A DNA stretch of 40,407 nt from a virus, in the IMG/VR virus record IMGVR_UViG_3300042691_004359, positions 1-40,407 of that record. One strand, 5' to 3'. How positions within the stretch are numbered: position 1 is the first letter of the stretch; every line of letters begins with the position of its first letter. Under the pieces are notes generated by a model, which saw only the letters and a list, made by a program, of their open reading frames with translations, was not told the origin of the DNA and made no database searches. The position numbers and the translations under genes were made by a program. Shown here piece by piece: positions 21,845 through 28,066 of the stretch.

Positions 21845-23152
21845 ATGTTGATGATCGGTAAACCCCTGACGGCGCAGCAGCGCCTGATGAAGGCCGTGGT
21901 GGACATCATGGCGAAGGACTACTTCACCTCCATCAGCGGCGTGCTGATGGCCCTGAACCAAAGCATTCAACCCAAGGATGCGAAGGACAAGGCCACCGAG
22001 ACCGCGATGACAAACGGTCTGGACGTAACTTATGCGGAGGAGTTCGTGGACTCGCTGACGGACGCGGAGTTCCGCTTCCTGATCCTGCACGAGGCGTACC
22101 ACTGCATGTACAAGCACTTGATCACGTGGGACTGGATGTATGACATCGATCCGTCATTGGCGAATCAGGCGTGCGATCACGTGATCAATCTCAAACTGTT
22201 GGCCGCACGTGCCGAGGTAGGAGAGGACTTTCTCTCCATGCCAGAAGGTGGTTTGGCTGATCCGCAGTTCACTGGCATGGACAGCGCCGAGGTGTTCAAC
22301 AAACTAAGAAAGCAGCAGCAACAGCAGCAACAACAACCGCAGCAGCCTCAACCGGGGCAAGGTCAGCCGGGTCAGCCGCAGCAAGGCCAAGGGCCGGGGC
22401 AACCCGGGCAAGGGCAAGGTCAGCCGCAACTGCAACCGAATGCACGGCAAGGTTTTGACGACCACGACTGGGAGGGAGCGAAGGCTTTATCCGACGAGGA
22501 GAAGTCCGAGATCGGTCGCAAGATGGACGAGGCCGTCCGTCAGGGTGCGCTGCTGGCTGGCAAGACCGGGACCGGGGGCAACCGCGATGTCGAGGAACTG
22601 TTATCAGCCAAAGTGCGCTGGCAAGACGCGCTGCGTGAGTATGCACAGACCCTGTGTGCAGGTAAGGACTACTCTACGTGGCGACGCCCCAACCGCAGGT
22701 TCGTTGCTGCCAATGTTTATCTTCCCAGCAGCATCAGTGAAACCGTGGGCGAGATCGTCATCGGTATCGACACCTCGGGCAGCATCGGTGGGAGCGAGTT
22801 GTCTCAGTTCCTCGGGGAATGCTCTGCAATCTTTTCCTCGGTCAAACCCGAGGCGGTGCGGCTGCTGTACTGGGATACCGAAGTGTGTCAGTCCGAGCGG
22901 TACACGCAGGATCAACTTGATCGGATCATCACATCGACCAAGCCCGCAGGCGGTGGCGGTACGTCTCCATCCTGTGTTCCTGTTTACATGAATCAAAACA
23001 ACATCAAGCCGCAAGTCACGGTGATGCTCACCGATGGCTATGTTGGCAGCGACTGGGGTGCTAACTGGCCCAGCCCTGTGGTGTGGTGCGTTGTCGGCAA
23101 CAAGAGTGCCGAGGCCACCACGGGTAAGACGATCCACGTTGAGTGGAACTGA
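21845..23152 (+). CDS. Metallopeptidase-like plus VWA domain protein (DUF2201-type)
   Basis: The 435-residue protein has a zinc peptidase motif HEAYH (residues 82-86) in its N-terminal domain. A Gln/Pro/Gly low-complexity linker follows (about 157-198), and then a C-terminal von Willebrand A domain with a metal-ion site: DTSGS (309-313), the conserved Thr in GGGGTS (about 373) and D397 in LTDGY. This is the layout of COG3864/DUF2201-type proteins, partners of MoxR ATPases. AGGAG precedes the ATG. The polar linker is unusually long. Protease activity is possible but unproven. Confidence 0.85.
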   Translation: MLMIGKPLTAQQRLMKAVVDIMAKDYFTSISGVLMALNQSIQPKDAKDKATETAMTNGLDVTYAEEFVDSLTDAEFRFLILHEAYHCMYKHLITWDWMYDIDPSLANQACDHVINLKLLAARAEVGEDFLSMPEGGLADPQFTGMDSAEVFNKLRKQQQQQQQQPQQPQPGQGQPGQPQQGQGPGQPGQGQGQPQLQPNARQGFDDHDWEGAKALSDEEKSEIGRKMDEAVRQGALLAGKTGTGGNRDVEELLSAKVRWQDALREYAQTLCAGKDYSTWRRPNRRFVAANVYLPSSISETVGEIVIGIDTSGSIGGSELSQFLGECSAIFSSVKPEAVRLLYWDTEVCQSERYTQDQLDRIITSTKPAGGGGTSPSCVPVYMNQNNIKPQVTVMLTDGYVGSDWGANWPSPVVWCVVGNKSAEATTGKTIHVEWN

Positions 23153-23179
23153 TCAACATCAACGCTGAAAGGAAACATC

Positions 23180-24196
23180 ATGGCTTACAGCCACACCAAA
23201 ACCAAAGACATCACCCCGCATTCTTTGACCGAGGACGCAGGATTCGTCATCAAGGGCTGGCCCAGCATGAGCGGTCAGTTGAAGAAGATGCACCCGCACT
23301 GGGTAGACGACATCCCGGTCAACAAGAACACATACGACTTCGCTCTGGCCCTGCGCCGGTTCATGCCCAAGGTCAAGTTTGGTATTCAGTTGCAGACCAA
23401 CGACCATCTCTATACCCACCTCACGAGTCATGGGGTAGCGGATGTGGGTCGCAACAAAGTAGTGTTTGACGAACTGCTGGTCTACATCCCGGGGCAGCGG
23501 TATGTCTTGGGGCGCATCGGATTCAAGGACTACGGTGTCAACGAGTACTGCCCTGCGTATGGCGTCATGTCACGCAAGATCCGCCAAAAGCGAGTCCAAA
23601 AGCATCACGACAAGCACAACATGAATACGTCCGAGAACCTCAATCGGATCGTCAAGTCTGCGCTGGCTACACTGGTGCCGTATTCCATCTATGAGGAAGG
23701 TGAGCAGACTTGGCAGGGGTTCAAGGACTCAGTCAAGGGGGTCGCGGAGGAAACGTCTAAGGAATACCGCACGCTCATCCAACAGTGCGCTTCCTTCTCA
23801 GTGGTCGAGAAGGAGATCCGCAACCTGCTGCGGCAAGGCGTGTCGTTCATCACCCCTGAGTTCATCAAAGCATCTCAGGAGTTGGGCGAAGCCGAAACCT
23901 CCCTGAACGAGACGCAGATGCGTAAGGTTCGTGCGTACTACGTATCCCTGCGTGACGAGAACGGCGTACTCAAGGCTGACGTTGTCATGCACAAGAGCGA
24001 TATCAAGTCAGCGTACTGGCCCTCAACTACGAGTATTCAGGCGGAATTTACGACCGTCACGGCAGAGGATCTTCCTGATGATCTCAGGGCCAAGTTGGCT
24101 GTGCTGATGACCGTCGCGGATGGTTCCTATACACCACGCATCGGGCAGAAGATTGACGACATGACCTACTGGTTGGAGCAGGAAGTGTCCGCATGA
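23180..24196 (+). CDS. Conserved-looking phage protein of unknown function (338 residues)
   Basis: Begins MAYSHTKTKDITPHSLTEDA behind AAAGGAAAC. The first 130 residues are mixed alpha/beta (FMPKVKFGIQLQTNDHLYTH, VVFDELLVYIPGQRYVLGRI). A basic stretch (RKIRQKRVQKHHDKH) and a long helical region follow. The C-terminal part LPDDLRAKLAVLMTVADGSY then TPRIGQKIDDMTYWLE resembles the end of the next protein. It follows the MoxR/VWA genes in the same unit and could be their substrate or adaptor. No family recognised. Confidence 0.7.
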   Translation: MAYSHTKTKDITPHSLTEDAGFVIKGWPSMSGQLKKMHPHWVDDIPVNKNTYDFALALRRFMPKVKFGIQLQTNDHLYTHLTSHGVADVGRNKVVFDELLVYIPGQRYVLGRIGFKDYGVNEYCPAYGVMSRKIRQKRVQKHHDKHNMNTSENLNRIVKSALATLVPYSIYEEGEQTWQGFKDSVKGVAEETSKEYRTLIQQCASFSVVEKEIRNLLRQGVSFITPEFIKASQELGEAETSLNETQMRKVRAYYVSLRDENGVLKADVVMHKSDIKSAYWPSTTSIQAEFTTVTAEDLPDDLRAKLAVLMTVADGSYTPRIGQKIDDMTYWLEQEVSA

Positions 24197-24510
24197 TCGA
24201 AGAGAAGCCGTGGGGGACTCTGCGGCTTGACTTTGGCAAATCTCCAGCAGTGAGCATCATCATCATGCAGGAATCAGGGGTAGTACCTATTGGCGGAGGT
24301 TCTCCTGTGCGGTACGCTACTGCTGACTCTCTTCCAGAATGGTTACAGCGCAAAGTATCTGTTCTGATGGGAGTTGACTACAACATACCGACAGAGCCAA
24401 TACCCGGAATCGGCAGGCGCATTTCGCGTCACGTGTTCTGGGTGTTCTGTACTGCTGGAGAAACCCTTGGCCGCAACCCCCGAAAGAAAAGTAAAAAGCC
24501 AAGTCCGTAG
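24193..24510 (+). CDS. Small protein paralogous to the preceding C-terminus
   Basis: The 105-residue protein starts with ATGA overlap on the upstream stop. Its region LPEWLQRKVSVLMGVDYNIP followed by TEPIPGIGRRISRHVFWVF aligns with the last 40 residues of the upstream protein (LPDDLRAKLAVLM..., TPRIGQKIDDMTYWL). Both share spacing and the TPxIG-type core, pointing to an internal duplication. The C-terminus is basic (GRNPRKKSKKPSP) and overlaps the VRR-NUC gene by 44 bases. Function unknown. Confidence 0.65.
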   Translation: MIEEKPWGTLRLDFGKSPAVSIIIMQESGVVPIGGGSPVRYATADSLPEWLQRKVSVLMGVDYNIPTEPIPGIGRRISRHVFWVFCTAGETLGRNPRKKSKKPSP

Positions 24511-24769
24511 AGTTCTGGAGGAGTTGGGTGCGTACTACGTCATGCCTGTAACGGGCGGGTACGGTAATTCGGGCGCACCCGACTTCCTCGTGTGTCTTGA
24601 TGGCAGGTTCATAGGCATCGAGTGCAAAGCAGGAGGGAACAAGCCAACCGCATTACAGGAAAAGAACCTTCGATTGATCAGGCAATCCAATGGCATCTCG
24701 CTGGTCATCGATGAGAACAACGTCGAGATGCTGAAGTCTTTGTTGAACGAAACAGGAGAAACAAGATGA
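24467..24769 (+). CDS. VRR-NUC domain nuclease
   Basis: The 100-residue protein shows the VRR-NUC nuclease core: KVKSQVRRVLEELGAYYVMP, GNSGAPDFLVCLDGRFIGIE then CKAGGNKPTALQEKNLRLI. The catalytic set is D in APDF and E-x-K in IECK. TTG 24467 is proposed as start because GGAG lies six bases upstream and the domain starts right after; an ATG at 24374 would give 31 more residues overlapping the previous gene. Stand-alone VRR-NUC proteins of about this size are structure-specific endonucleases, for example resolving branched DNA in phages. Overlaps the next gene as ATGA. Confidence 0.85.
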   Translation: MAATPERKVKSQVRRVLEELGAYYVMPVTGGYGNSGAPDFLVCLDGRFIGIECKAGGNKPTALQEKNLRLIRQSNGISLVIDENNVEMLKSLLNETGETR

Positions 24770-25092
24770 AGAAATATCCGAAACAAACGAAAGCCGACCG
24801 CGTCCGCGAACTGGACCGCGCCGGGTTCACCGTGAAGCAGATCGCCGCCAAGGTGGGATGCCCTGTGAGTTATGTGTACACGGTGCGATACATGGACAGG
24901 AAGGAAGCCAAGGCCGAGCCGACCGCCCCCGTCAAGCGTGGTCCCGGGCGTCCGAAGGGCAGCAAGAACAAGCGTAGCAACGTGGGCACTGGCATCACTA
25001 CTGCTCCGGGGCCGGTCATCTTCGAACCTTTCAAGCCCGCGCCGCTCACGCTGAAGCAGCGGTTCATGGCCCTGTTTACCGGGAGGGTGTGA
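24766..25092 (+). CDS. HTH protein with AT-hook, candidate regulator
   Basis: The 108-residue protein has an N-terminal helix-turn-helix (RVRELDRAGFTVKQIAAKVG then CPVSYVYTVRYM, about 12-43), followed by a basic AT-hook-like stretch KRGPGRPKGSKNKR (about 57-70) and a Pro-rich tail ending LKQRFMALFTGRV. It overlaps the nuclease gene as ATGA and the next gene as TGATG. Two DNA-contact elements make it a candidate repressor for the palindromic early operators, but this link is inference. Confidence 0.8.
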   Translation: MKKYPKQTKADRVRELDRAGFTVKQIAAKVGCPVSYVYTVRYMDRKEAKAEPTAPVKRGPGRPKGSKNKRSNVGTGITTAPGPVIFEPFKPAPLTLKQRFMALFTGRV

Positions 25093-25268
25093 TGCACACG
25101 ACCCGTAGCCTGATTCGCAGGGCGAACAAACTTTGGAACGTGCCGGACGTTCCGCCAGAGATCAACCGCGCCAACAAGAAGAAGTGGCTACGGTCCGTCA
25201 TCCGCTTGGGTGACAAGTGGCTGCTTGCAAAAAACATCCCAAGACCAGAGGAGCCGCCCCGTGGATAG
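25092..25268 (+). CDS. 58-residue basic protein
   Basis: Begins MHTTRSLIRRANKLWNVPDV behind GGGAGGGTGTG, and overlaps the upstream stop as TGATG. The product is basic (NRANKKKWLRSVIRLGDKWL) with a helical middle and Pro-rich end (IPRPEEPPRG). It overlaps the next, GTG-started gene by eight bases. Tight coupling on both sides and a good ribosome binding site support a real gene. Function unknown. Confidence 0.65.
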   Translation: MHTTRSLIRRANKLWNVPDVPPEINRANKKKWLRSVIRLGDKWLLAKNIPRPEEPPRG

Positions 25269-25404
25269 AAATAAGGAATGGCGTGTCTTGTGTAATCACA
25301 AGTGGGTTGGCTACGCTCGCGCAGAAAGCCGTGAGCAAGCCATAGCCAAAGTGCAAGTCAAACGTCCTGACTTGTCATCCACCATGCGCTGGAGTGCGAC
25401 ATGA
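25261..25404 (+). CDS. 47-residue protein with GTG start
   Basis: GTG 25261 is preceded by GAGGAG at seven-base spacing and overlaps the upstream gene by eight bases; the next gene overlaps its stop as ATGA. The product reads MDRNKEWRVLCNHKWVGY then ARAESREQAIAKVQVKRP: a short beta-hairpin-like start, then a helix. This form 'WxVxxNxxxVGYARAxSxxQAIAxV' looks like a small conserved phage domain. No function known. Confidence 0.65.
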   Translation: MDRNKEWRVLCNHKWVGYARAESREQAIAKVQVKRPDLSSTMRWSAT

Positions 25405-25592
25405 ATAAAGTTGTACCCATGAAGTACTGCCGGGGGGACTCCTGCCATCAGGGCAGGCTCCCCTGTCAAACACCACAAGCCTGTGAGGTCGCGGAAGACG
25501 ATGACGATGTAGGGCGCGACTATGTTGGCCTAGTGCTGTTGGTGATCGTGCTTACGTGCGTCTTTGGTATGGTGTGGATTTTGGCGAGATGA
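25401..25592 (+). CDS. Small Cys-rich membrane protein
   Basis: The 63-residue protein has a Cys-rich N-terminal part (KYCRGDSCHQGRLPCQTPQA; C at about 10, 15, 22 and 28), an acidic spacer (EDDDDVGRDY), and a C-terminal membrane helix (VGLVLLVIVLTCVFGMVWIL). The orientation is probably with the Cys region outside or in the cytosol, undecided. It overlaps the upstream gene as ATGA. It could act on the host envelope. No family recognised. Confidence 0.7.
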   Translation: MNKVVPMKYCRGDSCHQGRLPCQTPQACEVAEDDDDVGRDYVGLVLLVIVLTCVFGMVWILAR

Positions 25593-25595
25593 ACA

Positions 25596-25874
25596 ATGAA
25601 ATGTCCGAAATGCGGGGCATGGACGATGGTTTTGGACACTCGCACTCAGAGGGCAAACCCCCTTGTAAAAAGAAGGCGATACGAGTGCGGGAATCTTCAT
25701 CGCTTCGCAACGATGGAGTACGTCGAAGGGCCGATTGGCCGTTCCTCTACATCATCGAAGGCGGCAGAACTTTTATCAACTCTGCCCCGCGCAGGAAAAC
25801 TGCCCGGGTTGAACACGAGGAGGAAGCAAGATGGTGATGGACGAGATGCAAGACCTGAAACAGCAGTGGATTGA
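25596..25874 (+). CDS. Zinc-ribbon protein (NrdR/Ogr-like finger)
   Basis: The 92-residue protein starts MKCPKCGAWTMVLDTRTQ and continues KRRRYECGNLHRFATMEYV: C3, C6 and a second Cys/His pair (C, H) after RRRYE, like the zinc fingers of NrdR and phage Ogr-type regulators. The C-terminal part (LSTLPRAGKLPGL, RRKQDG) is encoded in a 67-base repeat found again at 26533. It overlaps the next gene by 44 bases. A DNA-binding regulator is likely; target unknown. Confidence 0.75.
   Translation: MKCPKCGAWTMVLDTRTQRANPLVKRRRYECGNLHRFATMEYVEGPIGRSSTSSKAAELLSTLPRAGKLPGLNTRRKQDGDGRDARPETAVD
25771..25837 (+). repeat. 67-base repeat, copy 1 (gene 3' end plus ribosome binding site)
   Basis: Matches 26533-26599 with, by my count, 13 differences and no gap. 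It contains a bulged GC hairpin (from about 25784) and ends in GAGGAAGCAAGATGGTGA, which provides the ribosome binding site and start of the next gene. Differences are mainly synonymous in the zinc-ribbon frame. Confidence 0.8.
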
Positions 25875-26310
25875 AACCATTTCAGACAAAGGTGGCTGCT
25901 GCCCTGTCTGTGATCGCTTCGGCAAAATTTATAAGTACAAACTGTCGAAGGCCCTTGCGCTTGCGCTCAAGTGGATCGTGGATAACGGTGGTACGGCAGG
26001 TTGGGTCAACGTGCAGAAGAACGCACCTCGGGAAATGATGCGATCCAAGACGTACCCACTGCTTGAACATTGGGGCATGATCGAGTCGCAGGGAGCGCGG
26101 TCAGGTGTATGGCGTGCTACCCAATCGGGTAAAGACTTCGTGGCGGGGTTGAGGATCGCTCCCTCGGCGGTCTACGTCTACGACGACAAACTTATGGCTG
26201 TCGATGCCATGCACACCTCTTTCTTGGGATGCTTTGATGTGGACTTCAACTTTGAAGAACTCATGGCATCTAACCTGAACGACGCTGATGTGCAGGAGAA
26301 ACGAGTATGA
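25831..26310 (+). CDS. Phage protein with CxxC and winged-helix-like region
   Basis: The 159-residue protein starts MVMDEMQDLKQQWIETISDK behind AGGAGG. It has CCPVCDRFGKIYKYKLSKA (zinc-knuckle-like, about 23-40). A winged-helix-like region follows: LLEHWGMIESQGARSGVW then RATQSGKDFVAGL, where 'GxWRATxxGKxFV' is the wing typical of DNA-binding wHTH proteins. Similar sequences occur in other phages, as I recall. Probably nucleic-acid binding; no further assignment. Confidence 0.7.
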   Translation: MVMDEMQDLKQQWIETISDKGGCCPVCDRFGKIYKYKLSKALALALKWIVDNGGTAGWVNVQKNAPREMMRSKTYPLLEHWGMIESQGARSGVWRATQSGKDFVAGLRIAPSAVYVYDDKLMAVDAMHTSFLGCFDVDFNFEELMASNLNDADVQEKRV

Positions 26311-26522
26311 AGGAACCAAAGATCACATTGTGCCCCCCGGGGCCTGAGCCGCAGCGGTTCACCGCTAGTTGCGCTGAGATGGGTCGGCTGCTCAAGGACA
26401 GCCCCAAGGGTGACTTGACCATCGATGAGCGCAGGGATTTGTGGTCCGCCTACAACCGAGCGCCTCGGTCAGTGACGATTGAGGACTGGCTGGCGCAGCA
26501 GTTTGGGGGAGAGAAGAGATGA
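26307..26522 (+). CDS. 71-residue protein of unknown function
   Basis: Begins MKEPKITLCPPGPEPQRFTA with an ATGA overlap on the upstream gene. It has a Pro-rich start, then SCAEMGRLLKDSPKGDLTID and ERRDLWSAYNRAPRSVTIED, and ends WLAQQFGGEKR. The zinc-ribbon-type frame LSTLPRAG...RRKQDG continues in the same frame right after its TGA stop (26523-26600), raising the possibility of a lost C-terminal extension. No family recognised. Confidence 0.65.
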   Translation: MKEPKITLCPPGPEPQRFTASCAEMGRLLKDSPKGDLTIDERRDLWSAYNRAPRSVTIEDWLAQQFGGEKR

Positions 26523-26599
26523 CCACCCTACGCTTTATCAACCTTGCCCCGCGCAGGCGTGCTGCCGGGGCTGAAGAAACGGAGGAAGCAAGATGGTGA
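26519..26599 (+). CDS. Possible 26-residue mini-gene
   Basis: An ATG overlapping the upstream stop as ATGA, with GGGGGAG nearby, opens a frame MTTLRFINLAPRRRAAGAE then ETEEARW, ending inside the next gene's start (ATGGTGA). The same frame is partly preserved in copy 1 of the repeat. However, the synonymous pattern favours another frame, so this may be fortuitous. Confidence 0.3.
   Translation: MTTLRFINLAPRRRAAGAEETEEARW
26533..26599 (+). repeat. 67-base repeat, copy 2
   Basis: Second copy of 25771-25837. The hairpin here is stronger: GCCCCGCGCAG pairs with CTGCCGGGGC with one bulge and a GCGTG loop. The 3' end again supplies the ribosome binding site (GGAGGAAGCAAG) of the following gene at 26593. 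Confidence 0.8.
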
Positions 26600-26940
26600 A
26601 TAGCGATTATTGGGGTCGGGGCGACTATTGGGTCGGGCTCGACCTCAAAGAGATGGACGAGATCATCGACGGCAACATAACCATCACTGACTCGCGCTTA
26701 CGGGACGGTGTGTACGGTGTAGTTCTTGACACCATGACGACGCTGATGGAGAAGAACAACGTCGATGACTGGGAAGAGAAAGAGTCAGCCGATGTCAAGG
26801 CAATGGGCGAGGCGCAGATTGTTTTGCAGGCCATCAAAGACGCAGACCCCGGAACCTATGACGAGATGATCGACAACGCTTTGCGGTTGATAGCGCAGGC
26901 GCTGAGCATTGGCGGTGAGCATGAGCAAGTTAACCCCTAA
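26593..26940 (+). CDS. Acidic phage protein of unknown function (115 residues)
   Basis: Begins MVNSDYWGRGDYWVGLDLKE behind GGAGGAAGCAAG, a ribosome binding region duplicated from 25820. The protein is acidic and mainly helical (KEMDEIIDGNITITDSRL, YDEMIDNALRLIAQALSI). No membrane segment, metal motif or known domain is seen. It overlaps the next gene by 20 bases. Function not recognised. Confidence 0.7.
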   Translation: MVNSDYWGRGDYWVGLDLKEMDEIIDGNITITDSRLRDGVYGVVLDTMTTLMEKNNVDDWEEKESADVKAMGEAQIVLQAIKDADPGTYDEMIDNALRLIAQALSIGGEHEQVNP

Positions 26941-27151
26941 TCAAATCTTCATGCTGAAGATGTTTGACAAGGGATGGGGCTTCAAGTTGTTCAACAGCAA
27001 GAAAGGCAGTTGGATGACGTATTGGTCCTTGCGTACCCGTGGCCTGCTTGGCAGTGGACCAACAGTTAAACGCGGCGACAACGTTGTGGCAATGGACCGG
27101 CTCACAGACAAAGGACGCGCAGTGCTGGCGAAACTTGAGGAGCAGAAATGA
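26921..27151 (+). CDS. Small winged-helix-like protein (76 residues)
   Basis: Begins MSKLTPNQIFMLKMFDKGWG; ATG 26921 is preferred to an upstream GTG because GGCGGTGAGC precedes it. The order 'LTPNQxxML...YWSLRTRGLL...MDRLTDKGRAVLAKLEEQK' is that of a compact winged-helix or MarR-type DNA-binding fold, where LTxKGRxxL marks the last strand and helix. Its overlap as ATGA with the Thr-rich gene indicates coupled translation. A small transcription regulator is likely. Confidence 0.65.
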   Translation: MSKLTPNQIFMLKMFDKGWGFKLFNSKKGSWMTYWSLRTRGLLGSGPTVKRGDNVVAMDRLTDKGRAVLAKLEEQK

Positions 27152-27282
27152 CTGAAACCGTAACCGTAACCACCACCGTCACCATGACTGAGACGGGCGT
27201 GATATCCGATAGCAGCGAGACGATCACCTACGTTACTCCAGTAATCGTCACTGAAACGGTCACCGTCACTACGGGGGGATGA
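27148..27282 (+). CDS. 44-residue Thr/Val/Glu-rich repeat protein
   Basis: The frame begins MTETVTVTTTVTMTETGVI and ends IVTETVTVTTGG, with TETVTVT appearing at both ends. It overlaps both neighbours through ATGA. Alternating Val and Thr would give extended beta strands, possibly self-associating. The DNA shows GTAACC/GTCACC repeats that can arise by slippage. A real translation product is likely from coupling; function unknown. Confidence 0.55.
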   Translation: MTETVTVTTTVTMTETGVISDSSETITYVTPVIVTETVTVTTGG

Positions 27283-27611
27283 TGGACAAGTTCTTTGAAA
27301 TAGAAGTCAAGGTAACTCCCCCGGATCCGGAGCCGGTGGCTTGGATGGATGTAGACAGCGAAGGCAACCGGTTAACCGTACGCCAATGGAGCGACGGCAA
27401 CTCCGAAGAGGTGCCCCTATACATGGCTCCACGCAAGCCCTTAAATGAAGACCAGATGAATGAGGCGTATCGCCACATCTGGAGAAACCTGCCCGAGGGA
27501 TTTGGGCATACAGCATCCGAGTGGATAGAGGTTGCCATCCGCTACGCTGAGCGGGTGCATGGAATTATCGCAACCGAAGTAAACGGAGATAAAGATGGTT
27601 CGCAAGGATGA
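27279..27611 (+). CDS. Phage protein with PVAWM...PLYMAP motif
   Basis: The 110-residue protein opens MMDKFFEIEVKVTPPDPEPV and then carries 'PVAWMD...GNRLTVRQWSD...EEVPLYMAP', a short motif common in small phage proteins, in which PVAW and PLY(x)AP bracket a two-strand region. The C-terminal half is helical (NEAYRHIWRNLPEGFGHTAS, IEVAIRYAERVHG). The start overlaps the upstream stop as ATGA, with GGGGGG before it; the next in-frame ATG (27282) is equally possible. Function unknown. Confidence 0.7.
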   Translation: MMDKFFEIEVKVTPPDPEPVAWMDVDSEGNRLTVRQWSDGNSEEVPLYMAPRKPLNEDQMNEAYRHIWRNLPEGFGHTASEWIEVAIRYAERVHGIIATEVNGDKDGSQG

Positions 27612-27825
27612 TCCTTACATCCCCGGCAACGACGTAGCCCGATGCACCGGGCGCGTGCTAACGCACAAAGAAGACTTTGTGCAAGTTATTCATCCTGAAT
27701 GTGAACTGTGCGTGCGAAGAGCCCCAGTACGCGCAGACAGAAGAACCGTACACATCGCACCGTGGCCCGGTAACGGGCCGTGTCCTGATAGATATGTTAT
27801 GGAGGAGAGTGATGGCAGCAAATGA
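27595..27825 (+). CDS. Cys-containing small protein (76 residues)
   Basis: Begins MVRKDDPYIPGNDVARCTGR at an ATG behind GGAGATAAAG, overlapping the previous gene by 17 bases. It contains HPECELCVRRAP (CxxC with upstream His) and a Pro/Gly-rich end (APWPGNGPCPDRYVME). The Cys/His pattern could make a small metal site. It overlaps the DUF3310 gene by 14 bases. No family recognised. Confidence 0.65.
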   Translation: MVRKDDPYIPGNDVARCTGRVLTHKEDFVQVIHPECELCVRRAPVRADRRTVHIAPWPGNGPCPDRYVMEESDGSK

Positions 27826-28066
27826 CGTTCAAGTGGCTGGGGGCCACTACAAACAGTTCACATACGAAACGTGGGATGTCATCCACGACTGGGGGCTAGG
27901 CTACTTTGACGGCAACGCTGTCAAGTACCTGTCTCGCTGGCGGCACAAAAACGGTATAGAAGACCTCCGCAAGGCCAAGCACTACATAGAAAAACTAATC
28001 GAGATTGAGGTCGGGGTTAAACAGGAGAACGGGAAACAGCATGGATCTGATAACACTGGACTTTGA
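27812..28066 (+). CDS. DUF3310 family protein
   Basis: The 84-residue protein begins MAANDVQVAGGHYKQFTYET at an ATG behind GGAGGAGAG. It contains the full DUF3310 signature: GGHYK, then YETWDVIHDWGL and GYFDGNAVKYLSRWRHKNG, and finally LRKAKHYIEKLIE. This family of small phage proteins is annotated in some phages as a nucleotide-kinase-like or accessory protein; its biochemical role is not settled. It lies directly before the DNA polymerase gene and overlaps it by 26 bases, consistent with a DNA-metabolism setting. Confidence 0.85.
   Translation: MAANDVQVAGGHYKQFTYETWDVIHDWGLGYFDGNAVKYLSRWRHKNGIEDLRKAKHYIEKLIEIEVGVKQENGKQHGSDNTGL

Noticed and set aside
25556-25837. Alternative frame over the zinc-ribbon gene
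   Set aside because: The overlapping frame starting at 25596 has clear zinc-ribbon residues and carries the synonymous pattern in the repeat.
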